Source of the DNA: Anastatus disparis
Lineage: Eukaryota > Arthropoda > Insecta > Hymenoptera > Eupelmidae
Length of the DNA stretch: 64,000 nucleotides
Direction of reading: 5' to 3'
NCBI GenBank assembly: GCA_017163975.1
Contig: JAFFSR010000016.1
Coordinates: 1,214,001-1,278,000 of the forward strand
The translations under genes and the position numbers were made by a program. Below, one piece after another: positions 23,880 through 34,679 of the stretch. The stretch's first letter is position 1. Each line of letters starts with the position of its first letter. The notes under the pieces were generated by a model, which was given only the letters and a program-made list of their open reading frames with translations, ran no database searches and had not been told where the DNA came from.

Positions 23880-24886
23880 CAGTTACCATATCTTTTACAA
23901 TTTCTAACGCATCTATGTACTTTTCCGAAAGTATGTTTTTACCCGTTAACTCAGATACTAATCTTGACACTTCTTTTAAAGAATATCTTGAAGTATTTGC
24001 CATGTTTGTATTATTAGGTAAATGTATATTGTTTACTGTATTATTATTTTTATTATTATAAAAATTTATATTTTCTAGGTTTTTAATACCCTCTATTTCG
24101 TAATAACTCTCCTGTTTAATAGAAAATTCTTGTAAGTCGTTAATTATTTCGTCAATAGTCACATTATTTTCTAATGAAATTGTCACGTTTTTGTTTGTTG
24201 TATTAGTATTATTTCTGTTTTCAATACTTTTTATTTCTTGGTATCCTGCCTGTTTAGATAAAAATTCCTGAGTATCGTTAAATGTTTCATTAATAGTTGT
24301 ATTAGTGTCTAATAAAATCGTCACGTTTTGTCGCTAAAGTATATTTTTGTGTAAAACTGTCTTCTTTATTTTTATTATGTCTATGTTTCGTCTTAGTGAT
24401 TTGTGGAAATGTTTTTGGAATTGTGCCCGTATATTTATTTAATAGTGTATTTTGTTCACTTGGATTATCTGTATTAATATTTGATTGAACGTCCGTAATT
24501 ATATTTGAGATATTATTATTAGAAGTTTTTTTCTATGTATTTGAAGCATTACTATGAACTGTTTTGTCTAAGGTTTCATTTGAATTATTACTTTCAATTG
24601 TTTGATCTAAACTTTTAGTTGGAAAGTGTGTAATTTTTGTACTTTTTTCAAATGGATTAATATTTTTATAAATATGTTTTTCTGTTTTTTCTTGCTTTCT
24701 TGAAACTGCTTGTTTAATATGTTTTCTGATTCTTTTACGAATAGCATTAATATTTTAGTCTTCTTTAGTAGGTATTTTAAATTTTCGAATAATTTCAGAT
24801 AATTTTAATTTAGAGTATGATATTACCCACTGTGTTTTTCCTTCTTTTATGTAATTTATTATCTGATTAAAATTTATTTTACTCAT
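23880..24886 (-). pseudogene. Gypsy Gag N-terminal half
   Basis: The start is taken as the ATG at 24886 (MSKINFNQIINYIKEG). An N-terminal helical segment contains SKLKLSEIIRKFKIPTKED, interrupted by a stop, then NINAIRKRIRKHIKQ, a pattern like SAP-type nucleic-acid-binding domains at the start of some arthropod Gags. A low-complexity Asn/Thr-rich region follows. A frameshift near 24330 leads into the frame ending in LVSELTGKNILSEKYIDALE, which is then cut by the 3.4-kb insertion. Confidence 0.65.
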
Positions 24887-26370
24887 TTGAAATCCTCATT
24901 ATTTGCTTAAAAATATAAATTTTATTTATTTAAAATATTAAATTTTGTACATAAAATTGTAAGTTTAAAAATTATAAATATTGCTGATTGTGTTTCTTTT
25001 TTTTTAACGCACTTTGTAAACAAAGAATATCATATACGTTATTAATAATTCTTTGACACTGACCTACTATTTTTCTATAAAAGTAAAAAATTTCACCGAT
25101 TTATGTTTGAAATATATGTTATGTTATTTATTTCTGATCGAAATTTGATATTAACTCACTGCTATTAGACATATACGATAGCGTACCGCAAAAAAAAATT
25201 TTTTGCTGGGCTTGTATTTTTGTAAGTTCAATACACTTGCAATGTTTTGATGACAACTGTCTATTTTTAAATACAATCTCTTTACTTTATTTCGGTATCT
25301 TTAAATTCAATTTTATATTCTTTTCATAAAAATAAAATTAATATGTTCTTAGTGTTATTTAATATTATCATTAAAACTCAATATTTTAAACGATATTGAA
25401 TGTTTACTGTTTAGCCAGCTTTTCTTTTTATTTTTTTTATTGACCGTGTACTTGAAACTTATTTCATTTTTTAAATTAAATAATTATGCGAAAATTATTG
25501 ATATATGTTGTAATTTCTCAATGCACTGAATAAATGATATTATTTGAAATTATAAAATAATTTTATAAAAGAAATAATGTAATTTTACTTGATTTCTTAT
25601 TTATAATTATTCTTGCTAAAATAATTGATGTATAGATTTATTTATTGATTTATTGATTTTACATTTATTTTTATTGACCATTTTTTATGTAAATTGTATT
25701 ATTTATTTGATATATGATTTTTAATCGCGCACTTTCGCGTATATTGAAATTATTTCAATGACGCACTTTTCGTATAATATATTAATTTTATTTGTATAAT
25801 ATTTTTATTTATAATAACACTATTCGTATTTAATAATACACATCGCGTTTAATATTTTATTTTTAATAACACTATTCGTATTTGATAATACACTTCGCGT
25901 TCAATATTTTTTTTCAATGACGTCATTCGTATTTGATAATACACTTCGCGTTTAATATTTTTATTTTCAATGACGCTATTCGTATTTGATAATACACTTT
26001 GCGTTTAATATTTTTATTTTCAATGACGCTATTCGCTTTTAATAGTGCACTTCGCGTTTGATAATTTCATGTATATTTATTTGATTTGTGCCTTTAATAT
26101 ATAATATTTTATTTGACGCACTTGGCGGTTTATTAAGAGACTTTTGAACACTGTATTTATTATAAGCCCTTTGAATATATTCTTATGCACTTAATATATA
26201 AATAGGTGAAAAATTATAAATTTTTTCCGATTATCCTTCAATATATCCAATACGATCCTTTAATCAAAAATTTGTACCAAAACCAAAATGTTAAGTGCTG
26301 GCTTTCATCAGGACTAAATAAAATGAATGATTTGAAAGTAAGTATATCGGAAATGTATGTAAATACATAT
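24887..26370. other. Presumed leader/LTR zone of the retroelement, with minisatellite
   Basis: Upstream of the Gag start. I cannot find a matching direct repeat near 7314, so the LTR is not demonstrated. The stretch holds the 62-bp minisatellite described separately; otherwise it is AT-rich with no coding frame. Confidence 0.4.
25725..26075. repeat. About 62-bp minisatellite, five copies
   Basis: The unit contains GACGCTATTCGTATTTGAT, AATACACTTCGCGTTTAATA and a T-rich run; clear copies start near 25815, 25868, 25920, 25972 and 26028, with a degraded one at 25730. It lies upstream of the Gag start. Confidence 0.75.
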
Positions 26371-26391
26371 AAGTCAAGTTTTTAATGTCAC

Positions 26392-26431
<40 letters not shown>

Positions 26432-27970
26432 CAACAATTTCATAAAGATTTATTTATTTATCAGAAACATTTACCATTTACCAAAATATACTTTACAAAG
26501 TTTATCTTAACCCTAAAAAATTTTGTAAAAAATGCAGTCATAATAGAAATAAAGATGACGAAATCACTTGTTATTTAAACATCTAATGCAAAACTAAAAA
26601 TTAAAGAGAGTGATGTTATAGTTATAAACACACTTGCCAAGCCCATACTGCCATACTTGAAGATGTTTTCAGTGTTTTAACACTAAAATCTTTAATAACC
26701 ATTATTTATAAAAGGTTAAAGTTTTTATACAAAGTAATTTTTCAAATAAAAATAAAAATTATTTAATAGACATTCTATGAATTATATCATAAAAATTTAA
26801 GGTTTAGATAAGCTTTTAATATGACAGTGGTCGCTCGCTAAACATTGTTGTAAGATATGTAAGATGTAAGTTGAGTAAAATAGTATATACAGTCGACGAT
26901 CTGAGTCCCGCCGCCTTCTCCTCCATCGACTCGCTCGTGCGTTACCCCCACTCTCTGGCGAAAAGAATTTGTTTCCACACATTCTGAGTCCCGCCGCTGC
27001 TCTATGCGATTTTTTAACTAGTAAAAATAGGTTTATTAGTTTAATTTTTTGTGTAGAGTACAATAAATGTTTATTGAAATAAAAAGTAACAAAAATAATA
27101 GAATATTGCATAATTCTCATTTATATTTAGAAAATATAAAAATACTAGATATATTTAATCATTCAATAAAATGTTATTTAATTAAAAATTTATGTGACTT
27201 CTTTATAAATAAAAGATAAAATGAATCTTATTTTATTTTATTTTCATAATAACAATGAGTATTTAGTTCATCAATAAATAATATATTGTTTAATTTTAAA
27301 TTTATATTACCTATAAATAAAAAAATTCAATTTTCATATTTTTTATAGTAAATATAAATGAGAATTATGCAATATAATATTATTTTTTGTTACCTTTTAT
27401 TTCAATAAACATTTATTGTATTCTAAACAAAAAAAATAAACTGTAATAAACCCATTTTCACAAGTTAAAAAGTCGCATAGAGCAGCGGCGGGACTCAGAA
27501 TAGTAGTATATAGACAGATATAGCGAGACGTAAACAATGACGTCATCCGCTATACCTGTCTATGTTTACATTAGATGTTTACATAAATAACCCATTAAGA
27601 TACGATGATGACTTATTTATTTAAACAATCAATTAAGATACGATAATGACTTATTTATTTAAACAAACAATTAAGATACGATAATGACTTATTTATTTAA
27701 ACAAACAATTATTATTCACATAAATAAATAAACATTCAATTTATCGGATTGATAATATAAACAAAGCATATATGTATATATATACACTCAATTATTATTA
27801 TTATATTGCTTTGTTTATATTAACAATCCGATAAATTGAATTTTTATTTATTTATGTGAATAATAAATGTTTGTTTAAATAAATAAGTCATTTTCGTATC
27901 TTAATTGTTTGTTTAAATAAATAAGTCTCGTATCTAAATTGTTCATTTAAATAAGTCACTTTCGTATCTT
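26371..27970. repeat. Left terminal inverted repeat of the Polinton, with insertions
   Basis: Homologous, in inverse orientation, to 45655-46400, but longer: it has extra sequence at about 26515-26555 and 26690-26880 and a complete 505-bp foldback MITE (26994-27498). After the MITE it continues with TATAGCGAGACGTAAACAAT and the inner minisatellite (ACCCATTAAGATACGATGATG type units, 27575-27720), which itself folds back around 27790. Confidence 0.8.
26994..27498. mobile_element. 505-bp foldback MITE in the left terminal repeat
   Basis: Ends CTGAGTCCCGCCGCTGCTCT and AGAGCAGCGGCGGGACTCAG are perfect inverted copies; the arms continue to TATGCGA and AATGAGAATTATGCAATAT. The right terminal repeat (46020-46050) has the uninterrupted sequence ATTCTGAGTAGTATATAGA-like, so it serves as an empty site. 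Confidence 0.85.
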
Positions 27971-27987
27971 AATATTATATATATATG

Positions 27988-28020
<33 letters not shown>

Positions 28021-28188
28021 GAGTTTAGAAAAATACAAAAAAAATGTCACTTACCTTTTTATTTCCTGTGGTGAATAGCTGGCGATGTTCCTTATTAAAA
28101 TACGATGAATACAGTAAAAAAATACACTTATACACTAACACTATTTTATACTAACACTATTTTATACTAAAAGTATTTTTATCACTTT

Positions 28189-28641
28189 TTAGTTCACTAC
28201 GTCTATGAGTGGAGAGGCAGGAGATTCCATACGCTCGATGCATGGACATGAAGAATGTCTGCATGCAACGCAGCGGAATCTCTGACAATGTACACACATT
28301 AGCCATTTATTGCGTCTAGTCGCCACGAAAAACTGATTGGTGCAGATGACACACTCTTTACCTCTACGTAAAAGAGGTGAAACATCTTCAGCGATTAAAT
28401 TGTTACCTTCAATTAGACTGTTTTCTATTTTATTTATTTTATTTTTTAGTTTATGTTGATTTTTTACAAGCTTTTTTATACTTTTTATTTCTTTTTTTAA
28501 AATATTTATTTGTTTCAAACACTGCTCAGCGTTAGCCTGCTCGCGTATTAGCAGATCCTTGTATTTTAGTATTAGAGCCATCTTACTCGATGGCCCTCCG
28601 GCTAACAACTGTCTAAATTGAGCATCGGTGATTGTTCTCAA
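28189..28641 (-). CDS. Coiled-coil and RING-like zinc-finger protein of the Polinton, opposite strand
   Basis: An open frame of about 150 codons. The first codon in the frame after an upstream stop is not ATG; the first ATG gives 131 residues (MALILKYKDLL...), or the frame is a downstream exon. Residues 30-80 are rich in Lys, Ile, Glu and Gln with heptad-like spacing (coiled coil). The C-terminus has cysteines at 97, 100, 116, 119, 124, 127, 132 and 134 plus His129, a CX2C-X15-CX2C-CX2C arrangement like a RING or related cross-brace finger. It lies next to the left terminal repeat and is transcribed outward. RING-like genes occur as accessory genes in large DNA viruses, often in ubiquitin-related roles, but nothing here fixes a function. 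Confidence 0.6.
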   Translation of the reverse strand: MRTITDAQFRQLLAGGPSSKMALILKYKDLLIREQANAEQCLKQINILKKEIKSIKKLVKNQHKLKNKINKIENSLIEGNNLIAEDVSPLLRRGKECVICTNQFFVATRRNKWLMCVHCQRFRCVACRHSSCPCIERMESPASPLIDVVN

Positions 28642-29340
28642 AAATCTTTTTGTTACAAACAGGATGGTATAAATTCAACATCATGTTTTAATACTCTTAT
28701 CTATTGTAAGTAGATCTCTTTTTTTTTTCTTTGAGTGATATACGATGGAGAGAGCGAAAAGATATTTTTCATCAACAGATTAGTTAAAAAATATCTTATA
28801 TTTCTCCAACGAAATTTCATCTTCTAAGAATTAATGGTTTAATATAGGTGGTGAATAAAAATATTCTTTATTTAATAAAGATATTTTTTTTCATGTCTTG
28901 AACCCGAGAAAGAAGATATCCTTTCCGGCAACCAAAACTTTGAATTGAAACACCGACAGGCTGTTTATAAAAATATTCTTCATATGATAAAAATCATTTT
29001 TTCAAAAATAATTAGATTTCTTAGAAGAAATATAAATTTTAACGAAGAAGAAGATTGATAACAATTAATGCACCCTCCAATATTATTTTTTGATAAAGAT
29101 ATTTTTGATCCTATGAAAGAAGATATTTTTTTTCAACGAGCAAAATTTATAATACAAACTCCGACAGGATATTTATAAAAAGATATCTTAAAAATTATTA
29201 ATATTTCTTAGAAAAAAAATTAAATTTTTAGATAGTACTAAAATTAATAATATCACTATAAAGTTTATTATTAGTAATTTATTACCCACCACAATTCATT
29301 TAAAAAGAGGGTAGAAAAAGAAACCCTTCAATAATTTATC
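28642..29340. other. AT-rich sequence, no gene recognised
   Basis: Contains two similar blocks with CCGACAGG followed by TATTTATAAAAA (28957 and 29160) and repeated GAAGATATTTTT words, so it may be a degraded repeat. No supported frame. Confidence 0.4.
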
Positions 29341-29353
29341 AATAGTCATCATC

Positions 29354-29690
29354 ATGCGAATAATGATGTTGAATCAAGAAGAGAAGGGTTTACGTGATAT
29401 AGTTTTTCGCTTATCGCGTCAACTGAAATACCGGTATCATTCTATATCAAAGCGATGTGATTTTCGTTGGCGACAACGCATTAAAAGATTATCGTGCTTT
29501 GAACTAAAAAAGAGAAATACGGTTTCTTTTGAGTTTTTATGGACCGCTGAAAATAGCCAAATTATATAGGAGTTTATTCCATAGTTGTTATACAGCTCAT
29601 CAAGCAGCAGTTGAATTTATAAAACGACGAGGATGGGATCAATTACCTGTATTATATGAAATTATAATTTCCTTCGAAGAAAGACAAGGT
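29354..29690 (+). pseudogene. Unidentified coding fragment ending at a splice-donor-like GTAAGT
   Basis: One frame is open for 71 codons (29354-29569, basic, RWRQRIKRL). From about 29520 another frame takes over with coding-like content (FYGPLKIAKLYRSLFHSCYT, then FIKRRGWDQLPVLYEII) and runs into CAAGGTAAGT at 29686-29695, a good match to a 5' splice site. It might be one exon with a frameshift, or two exons. Not recognised. It sits in the part of the Polinton where other members usually carry PolB, but I see no PolB motif. Confidence 0.35.
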
Positions 29691-29695
29691 AAGTC

Positions 29696-30290
29696 TTTAT
29701 TTTATTAATTATTAATTTTTAATAACTAATTTTTAAATAATTAATTTTAATAATTAATTTTTCTGAAAAAAATTAATTTAAAAATTATGAAAATTCATTT
29801 TTATGTATTAATATTTATTAATATTTGATATTTTAATAAACAAAAAAAGGTGTTTATTTGAAATTCCTTTCTGTAAATATTTTTATAAATTAACTTTTAA
29901 TATATTTAAAAATTATTTCAAATTTTTATTCAATACTCATAACATTTTGTTACGAATAGTGAATAAAAACAGAAATCAGAATTAAAATAATCTACATGAT
30001 TCTCAGAACCATACAGCATGATAAAAATCCACTCTCTTATACTCTTACGTCTTTTGCTTATGTAAATACAAAAGCTTCTTCACGATTTTGACTACTTATT
30101 ATTTCATGATATAGCCCAAATTTAAGAATTAAAACATTTTCAAATTAAATTTTTTAGAAATGTCAAATATTTATTTTTTATAATAAATAAATAAATTGAA
30201 GTTTATACATTTAGTTTGTAAAAATTTATTTTATAATAAAATTGGTTTATAAAAATAATTTAATGTTACTGTACGCATGTAAGTATCATT
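29696..30290. other. AT-rich sequence, no gene recognised
   Basis: No coding frame or clear repeat. PolB-like motifs were not seen in any frame. Confidence 0.45.
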
Positions 30291-30294
30291 AAGA

Positions 30295-31325
30295 GAATAG
30301 AGCATACAGAGTTACTTATCTTATCTAATGAGTCATACACAAATTACAATTTTTAAAAATCGCAAATTTTGATAAAATATGAAATTTTACGATTTTATTC
30401 GATTCCTTACTATTCAAATAATATTGGTACCAAAAATCACCCGGATATTATTCTTGGATCGATAGTTAATCGATTATGTATCGATTCTTGTTATATTGAT
30501 CGTGGTGAGGTGATTTTTGGAACATATACTTATTGAAATATCAAAATCCGATTGGCATTATAAAAATTAATTTATATTGATAATTGATAGATTTTAAAAA
30601 TTGTAATTTCGGAATAAGTCATCGTACGCAACACATGGAGCATATATCTCTGCTTATTTTATCTAATGAGTCATACATAAATTACAAATTTTAAAAATCG
30701 TGAATTTTAGAAAAACAAGAAATTTTACAAAACCATTCGATACCCTGCAGGCCAAATAATATATGTATCAAAAATCATCTCTCTAGGATCAATAGATCAA
30801 AAATCGATACATGATCGATTATCTATCGATCTAATAAAGATATTGTGGATATTTTTGGAACATATATTAATTGGTTAGCAAGGATTGGAACGGTTTTGAA
30901 AAATTTCTTGTTTTTCCAAAATTTACGATTTTCAAAAACTGTAATCTATGTATGACTCATTAAAAAATAAGCAGAGTTGTATGTCCTATGCGTTGTGTAT
31001 GATGACTAATCTCAAAATTACATTTTTTTTTTTTAATCTATCAATTATCAATATAAATTAATTTTTATAATACCATCAGGTTTTTAATGCTGCATTGAAT
31101 ATATGTTTCAAAAATCACATCGGTAGGATCAGTGGAACGATAAATCAATACATAAACGAATATCTAATGAAATAATAAAGACATCATAGTGATTTTTTGT
31201 ACATATATTATTTGAGTAGCAGGGAAACTAATATCGATGTAAAATTTATTGTTTTTACTAAATTCATGATTTAAAAAAAATGTAGTTTATGTATGGCTCA
31301 TGAGATAAACATGATTATATGCCGA
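30295..31325. repeat. Repeats of a GAGTCATACAT/AAAATCG unit in both orientations
   Basis: TATCTAATGAGTCATACA occurs at about 30321 and 30660, and the complement TATGTATGACTCAT near 30945. Each is next to AAAATCG...GAAATTTTAC and a GGATCGATAG block. The repeated unit is about 350 bp and appears direct and inverted, producing imperfect palindromes. Confidence 0.6.
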
Positions 31326-31517
31326 GTATTTTAATTATAATTTCTGTTTTTAGTCGATATTGGTAATAATATAGTATTCGATATGGATATTGAATAAGAC
31401 TTGTAATAAATTATTTTTGTAATATATTAAAAAATTATTTTTTGCCATTCTAACCCCAAAATCTCAACTTCGTTGCTCTTTCGTGGCTCTCATGGCAAAA
31501 AATACGGGTTGCAACTG

Positions 31518-31608
31518 GTATGAAAAGGCTTTTTTACGAAACTCGTTACGACCTTCGCCTTCGGCTCGGGCCGTAAACTTCTCGTTTCGTAAATAAAGCC
31601 TTTTCATA
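31518..31608. repeat. GC-rich hairpin of about 90 bp
   Basis: GGTATGAAAAGGCTTTTTTA, ending in CGAAAC, at the left is mirrored by GTTTCGTAAATAAAGCCTTT and TCATACC at the right, with a GC-rich loop (CCTTCGCCTTCGGCTCGGGC). A strong inverted repeat; no terminator role can be claimed in this context. Confidence 0.65.
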
Positions 31609-32328
31609 CCCGTTACAAAATGTACTATTTTGTAACAAATTTGTACAATAATAATTTTTATTTCTTCTCAATAGGGCAACACAGAATTATATTAAAAAGG
31701 ATAATAATACATAATCAAAAAAATATAACACATTTTGAATTATTAATAGGTAAGATAATAACCCGACATGCTAGTCAGTAGTATAAAATATCGTATGATT
31801 CTCGTGGTATAAATGGTTTATCGCACGACGCGAATGATCACGTCGTACCGTAATAGGTCATTTATGCATCTAGTATCATAATGTACTATAAATGTAGACT
31901 TTGAAAAAATATGTTCATATTGGTATGAAATCAATATATTAGGTATTGATTTATTGTTAAAAATAAAGGTATCTAAATGATGGATTACATTTGTGAAGAT
32001 TTGTTTTTCAAAATCATGATTAATTAAAAAAAATTTTGTATGAGAATTTATAAGTATAACTTAATTGTATTTCTTTGTTCATTATCAGATACTTTATTTT
32101 ATTTTTAATTCACAACAAACGTTTTAGAGACTCGAATTGTTATTTAATTTTTTTCTAAAGTTATGATAATCTTTTTTTTAATGATAAAATTTATCAAAAA
32201 TCATTAAATTTGTTTTAGAAAAAATAATTTTAAAATATTTTTGTCTATACAACATGAAAATTAAGATCGAACATCTCGAAAAAAATGCATAAATAACTAA
32301 TTGGTTTAACAGTTATAGAAAAATTACA
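31609..32328. other. AT-rich sequence, no gene recognised
   Basis: No supported frame or repeat. A stretch near 31800-31850 has CGCACGACGCGAATGATCACG but no wider pattern. Confidence 0.4.
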
Positions 32329-32740
32329 ATGATTGCGTTTTACAATGTAATTCTTTTTAGAGAAACTTACGCTACCGAGATTGACGAGGCGGGCCCACCT
32401 CCCGCAGATCTTTCTCTACACGTTTTTTCTCTCTGCAACTTCCTGGCCTTATGGTATGAGCTCGGGATGAGACATCGAACACGTGGCAACGTGAAAAGAC
32501 TTTCCTTGGAGCGTTGGACCTCAAGCTGGAGACGAATATACAATCGACTAGCTTGGCTGGCAGTCAGGCGACGAGAGAGCGAGCTTCGCGCTGCGTTTGC
32601 TGTGCGAGGCTCTCTATGCCATCCCTACCTACTTCCTGATCATTAACTAGTTCTTTCTAACGCGATGCCTACTTAGTTAGCTCTCTCTTTCTCGCGCTTT
32701 CGCGAATACATATCTTTCGTTTTTTATTTGCGCCTCCTGG
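32329..32740 (+). other. GC-richer island with a 105-codon open frame of doubtful coding status
   Basis: The frame 32329-32646 is open but contains an Arg-rich stretch (RLAWLAVRRRESELRAAF) typical of non-coding GC-rich DNA. Base composition is much less AT-rich than on either side. It could be a degraded exon or a fragment of another element. I see no domain. Confidence 0.2.
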
Positions 32741-32999
32741 TGCTATTTAATCTTACCTAAATTGAAATAGTAACCATGCTTCGGTACATGGTTACAATAT
32801 ATCTGAAAAAATGTTCATTACCTTTTGGTTACAAAAAGAATTCAATAAAATAAATTAAATTAAAAAATGGTTTTATCTTGATTTTATCCACCTGTTCCTA
32901 TTCCTACAGCTATTGATTAAAAAAATTAACATTAACCTCTTATACAGAAAAGTAACAATTGACCGAATACCTGAGTGGAAATTTTTTGGTGTATTAAAA

Positions 33000-33665
33000 C
33001 GTATGAAAGTGTATGAAGGTGCACCGAAACATACGAAAGTGTATCAAATTGTATCAAAGTGTATCAAAGTGTATCCAAGTGTTGCATTTCGGTCCAGACG
33101 TTAATACACTTTGATACACTTTAATACATTTTGATATACGTCTTAAAAAATAAGCTGAAGTTCAATTTTCTCAATTCTTTTTCACGTTATACATTTTGAT
33201 ACTCTTTGATACACTTTGATACATTTTAACACACTTTGATACACTTTGATATATTATGATAAACTTTGGTACATCTCGGTACACTTTAATACACTTCTGA
33301 GTAACATCTTGAATTGTTTTCCCTGTTATATAGCAAATATTTTTGGAAATGTATCAAAGTGTATTAAAATGTGCAAAAGTGTATCAAAGAAAAATAATAT
33401 TTTTCTTATATTGAAAAATGTATGAAAGTGTATCGAAGTGTATCAAAGTATGCAAAAATGTGTCGAAGTGCATAAAAATGTGCAAAAGTGTATCAAAGTA
33501 TGTAACATCAGCAGATGCAAAGAATTGATTTCAGTAAACTTTTTTTTGAAAATGTACCAAAGTGTATAAAAGAGTATCAAAGTGTATCATCATCTTGTCC
33601 GAAATGCAACACTTGGATTCATTTTGATACACTTTGATACACTTTCCTATATTTCCATACATTTA
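33000..33665. repeat. TGTATCAAAG decamer satellite that switches orientation
   Basis: About forty decamers related to TGTATCAAAG. They run in one orientation at 33004-33080 and 33345-33590, and as CTTTGATACA at 33105-33300 and 33605-33660, with two short spacers containing AAGAATTG/CAATTCTT. The 63-codon frame over it is a by-product of the repeat. Confidence 0.85.
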
Positions 33666-33744
33666 CAATTTTCACTGGGGTACGTCTTATTTATGTTTGG
33701 TACGTGAAATTAAGTTATAATATAGCTCTTGTCTTGGTACATAT

Positions 33745-33905
33745 GTTGATAAGCTAATTACGAGACACGTGCGAAAAAATAGCTAATATTCGCGCGTGTC
33801 TCGACCGCTGTAATAAGCTAATTACGAGACGCGCGCACGCTATATTAGCTAATATTCGCGCGTGTCCCGACCGCGCCGCGCCGCCGCCACCGCCGCCGAC
33901 CGCCC
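33745..33905. repeat. GC-rich duplicated palindromic block upstream of the ATPase gene
   Basis: The unit ATAAGCTAATTACGAGACRC, followed by TAGCTAATATTCGCGCGTGTC and CGACCG, occurs twice (about 33750 and 33812). Within each unit GAGAC and GTCTC ends are complementary. A run of GCCGCC follows at 33875-33905, then the ATPase leader. Confidence 0.7.
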
Positions 33906-33961
33906 GCGTTAAATATATCAATCTTAGGTGTGAAGCAGACAGTATTAACGGAACTTGCAAG

Positions 33962-34624
33962 ATGGATGCACGGTTCAAACATCCATTCACATGTATCGTC
34001 AGTGGACCTACGGGTTGTGGTAAAACAGTATTCGTTAAACGATTTCTCGCGAACCTATCTAATGTTTGCGATGTAGCATTTGATAGGATTTTATTTTATT
34101 ACGCAGAGTGGCAAGAAACATATCAAAACGAATTAAAAACACCATCTCACCAACCTATAGAATTTCGCGAAGGATTACCCCAACCCTCGGACTATTCTAA
34201 CGACAATGAAAAGAAAAAATTAATAATAATAGATGACTTGATGCGCGAATCTTCCAACAATATTATTCTGGATTTGTTTACAAAAGGTAGTCATCATAAA
34301 AATATTAGCGTTATTTTCATCACTCAAAATCTTTTTCACAAAGGTACTGGTCAAAGAGATATTTCATTAAATGCTAATTATATCGTTATTTTTAAAAATC
34401 CACGAGATCGAGCTCAAATTCAATATCTTGCACGACAAGTTTACCCTGAGGATCCGAAATTTTTGCAAGAAGCCTATTTAGATAGCACACATGTGCCACA
34501 CGGCTATCTTTTCTTGGACTTGAAACAGAGTACAAAGGAAGAATACCGATTTCACACATGCATATTTCCGGACGATAAAACACAATACGCATACTTACCA
34601 AAGTATCATTCGAAATTTCGCTAA
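33962..34624 (+). CDS. Polinton packaging ATPase (FtsK/HerA superfamily)
   Basis: 220 residues. Walker A is GPTGCGKT at 15-22, and Walker B is LIIIDDLM at 87-94 after a lysine run. A sensor-like FITQNLFHKG motif is at about 119. This is the A32-like genome-packaging ATPase shared by Polintons, adintoviruses and nucleocytoplasmic large DNA viruses; it would drive DNA into preformed capsids. The start MDARFKHPFTC places Walker A about 15 residues from the N-terminus, the usual arrangement in Polintons. The frame is intact, and is the first gene of the plus-strand module. The next ATG follows after 55 nt with its own core promoter. Confidence 0.93.
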   Translation: MDARFKHPFTCIVSGPTGCGKTVFVKRFLANLSNVCDVAFDRILFYYAEWQETYQNELKTPSHQPIEFREGLPQPSDYSNDNEKKKLIIIDDLMRESSNNIILDLFTKGSHHKNISVIFITQNLFHKGTGQRDISLNANYIVIFKNPRDRAQIQYLARQVYPEDPKFLQEAYLDSTHVPHGYLFLDLKQSTKEEYRFHTCIFPDDKTQYAYLPKYHSKFR

Positions 34625-34632
34625 GTCACAAA

Positions 34633-34669
34633 TATAAAAAAGAAACTCTGAAAGAATCACCATCAGTAC
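34633..34669 (+). promoter_or_regulatory. Core promoter: TATA box and TCAGT initiator
   Basis: TATAAAAA begins at 34633 and ATCAGTAC places the initiator A at 34665, 32 nt further. This spacing is typical of arthropod core promoters. The leader before the ATG at 34680 would be only about 15 nt. Confidence 0.6.
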
Positions 34670-34679
34670 TGATATAGCT

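Larger units (their letters stand above)
20478..23880. mobile_element. 3.4-kb satellite-bearing element, CCCACATAGCAC termini, within Gag
   Basis: The left end CCCACATAGCAC (20478) is mirrored by GTGCTATGTGGG (about 23868-23879). The Gag frame reads ...EIVKDMVTA on one side and DEQKKFMNH on the other, so the inserted sequence with about 2 bp (TG) duplicated accounts for the split. The left 1.35 kb is an AAGCTTCC-rich tandem repeat with a period of about 332 bp (CTTCCAGTAA at 20758, 21091, 21423 and 21741). The right end (23430-23880) has the same AAGCTTCC words. The middle contains a diverged TTAA MITE remnant and AT-rich sequence. Minor ORFs in the array (for example 20600-20836) are by-products of the repeat. 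Confidence 0.8.
7314..24886 (-). mobile_element. Decayed Ty3/Gypsy-type retroelement with envelope gene, split by six insertions
   Basis: Read on the minus strand, the order is Gag, CCHC knuckles, aspartic protease, reverse transcriptase, RNase H, linker, integrase, glycoprotein. This is the order of Ty3/Gypsy elements with an env, and the reverse transcriptase and RNase H motifs are Gypsy-like. The body is interrupted at 8133-8512, 10436-14667, 16758-17131, 17596-17976, 19196-19566 and about 20478-23880. Removing those leaves roughly 8.5 kb of element. Every gene contains stops or frameshifts, so the copy is dead. I could not recognise LTRs; the right LTR or leader should lie in 24887-26370 and the left one below 7314. 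Confidence 0.85.
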
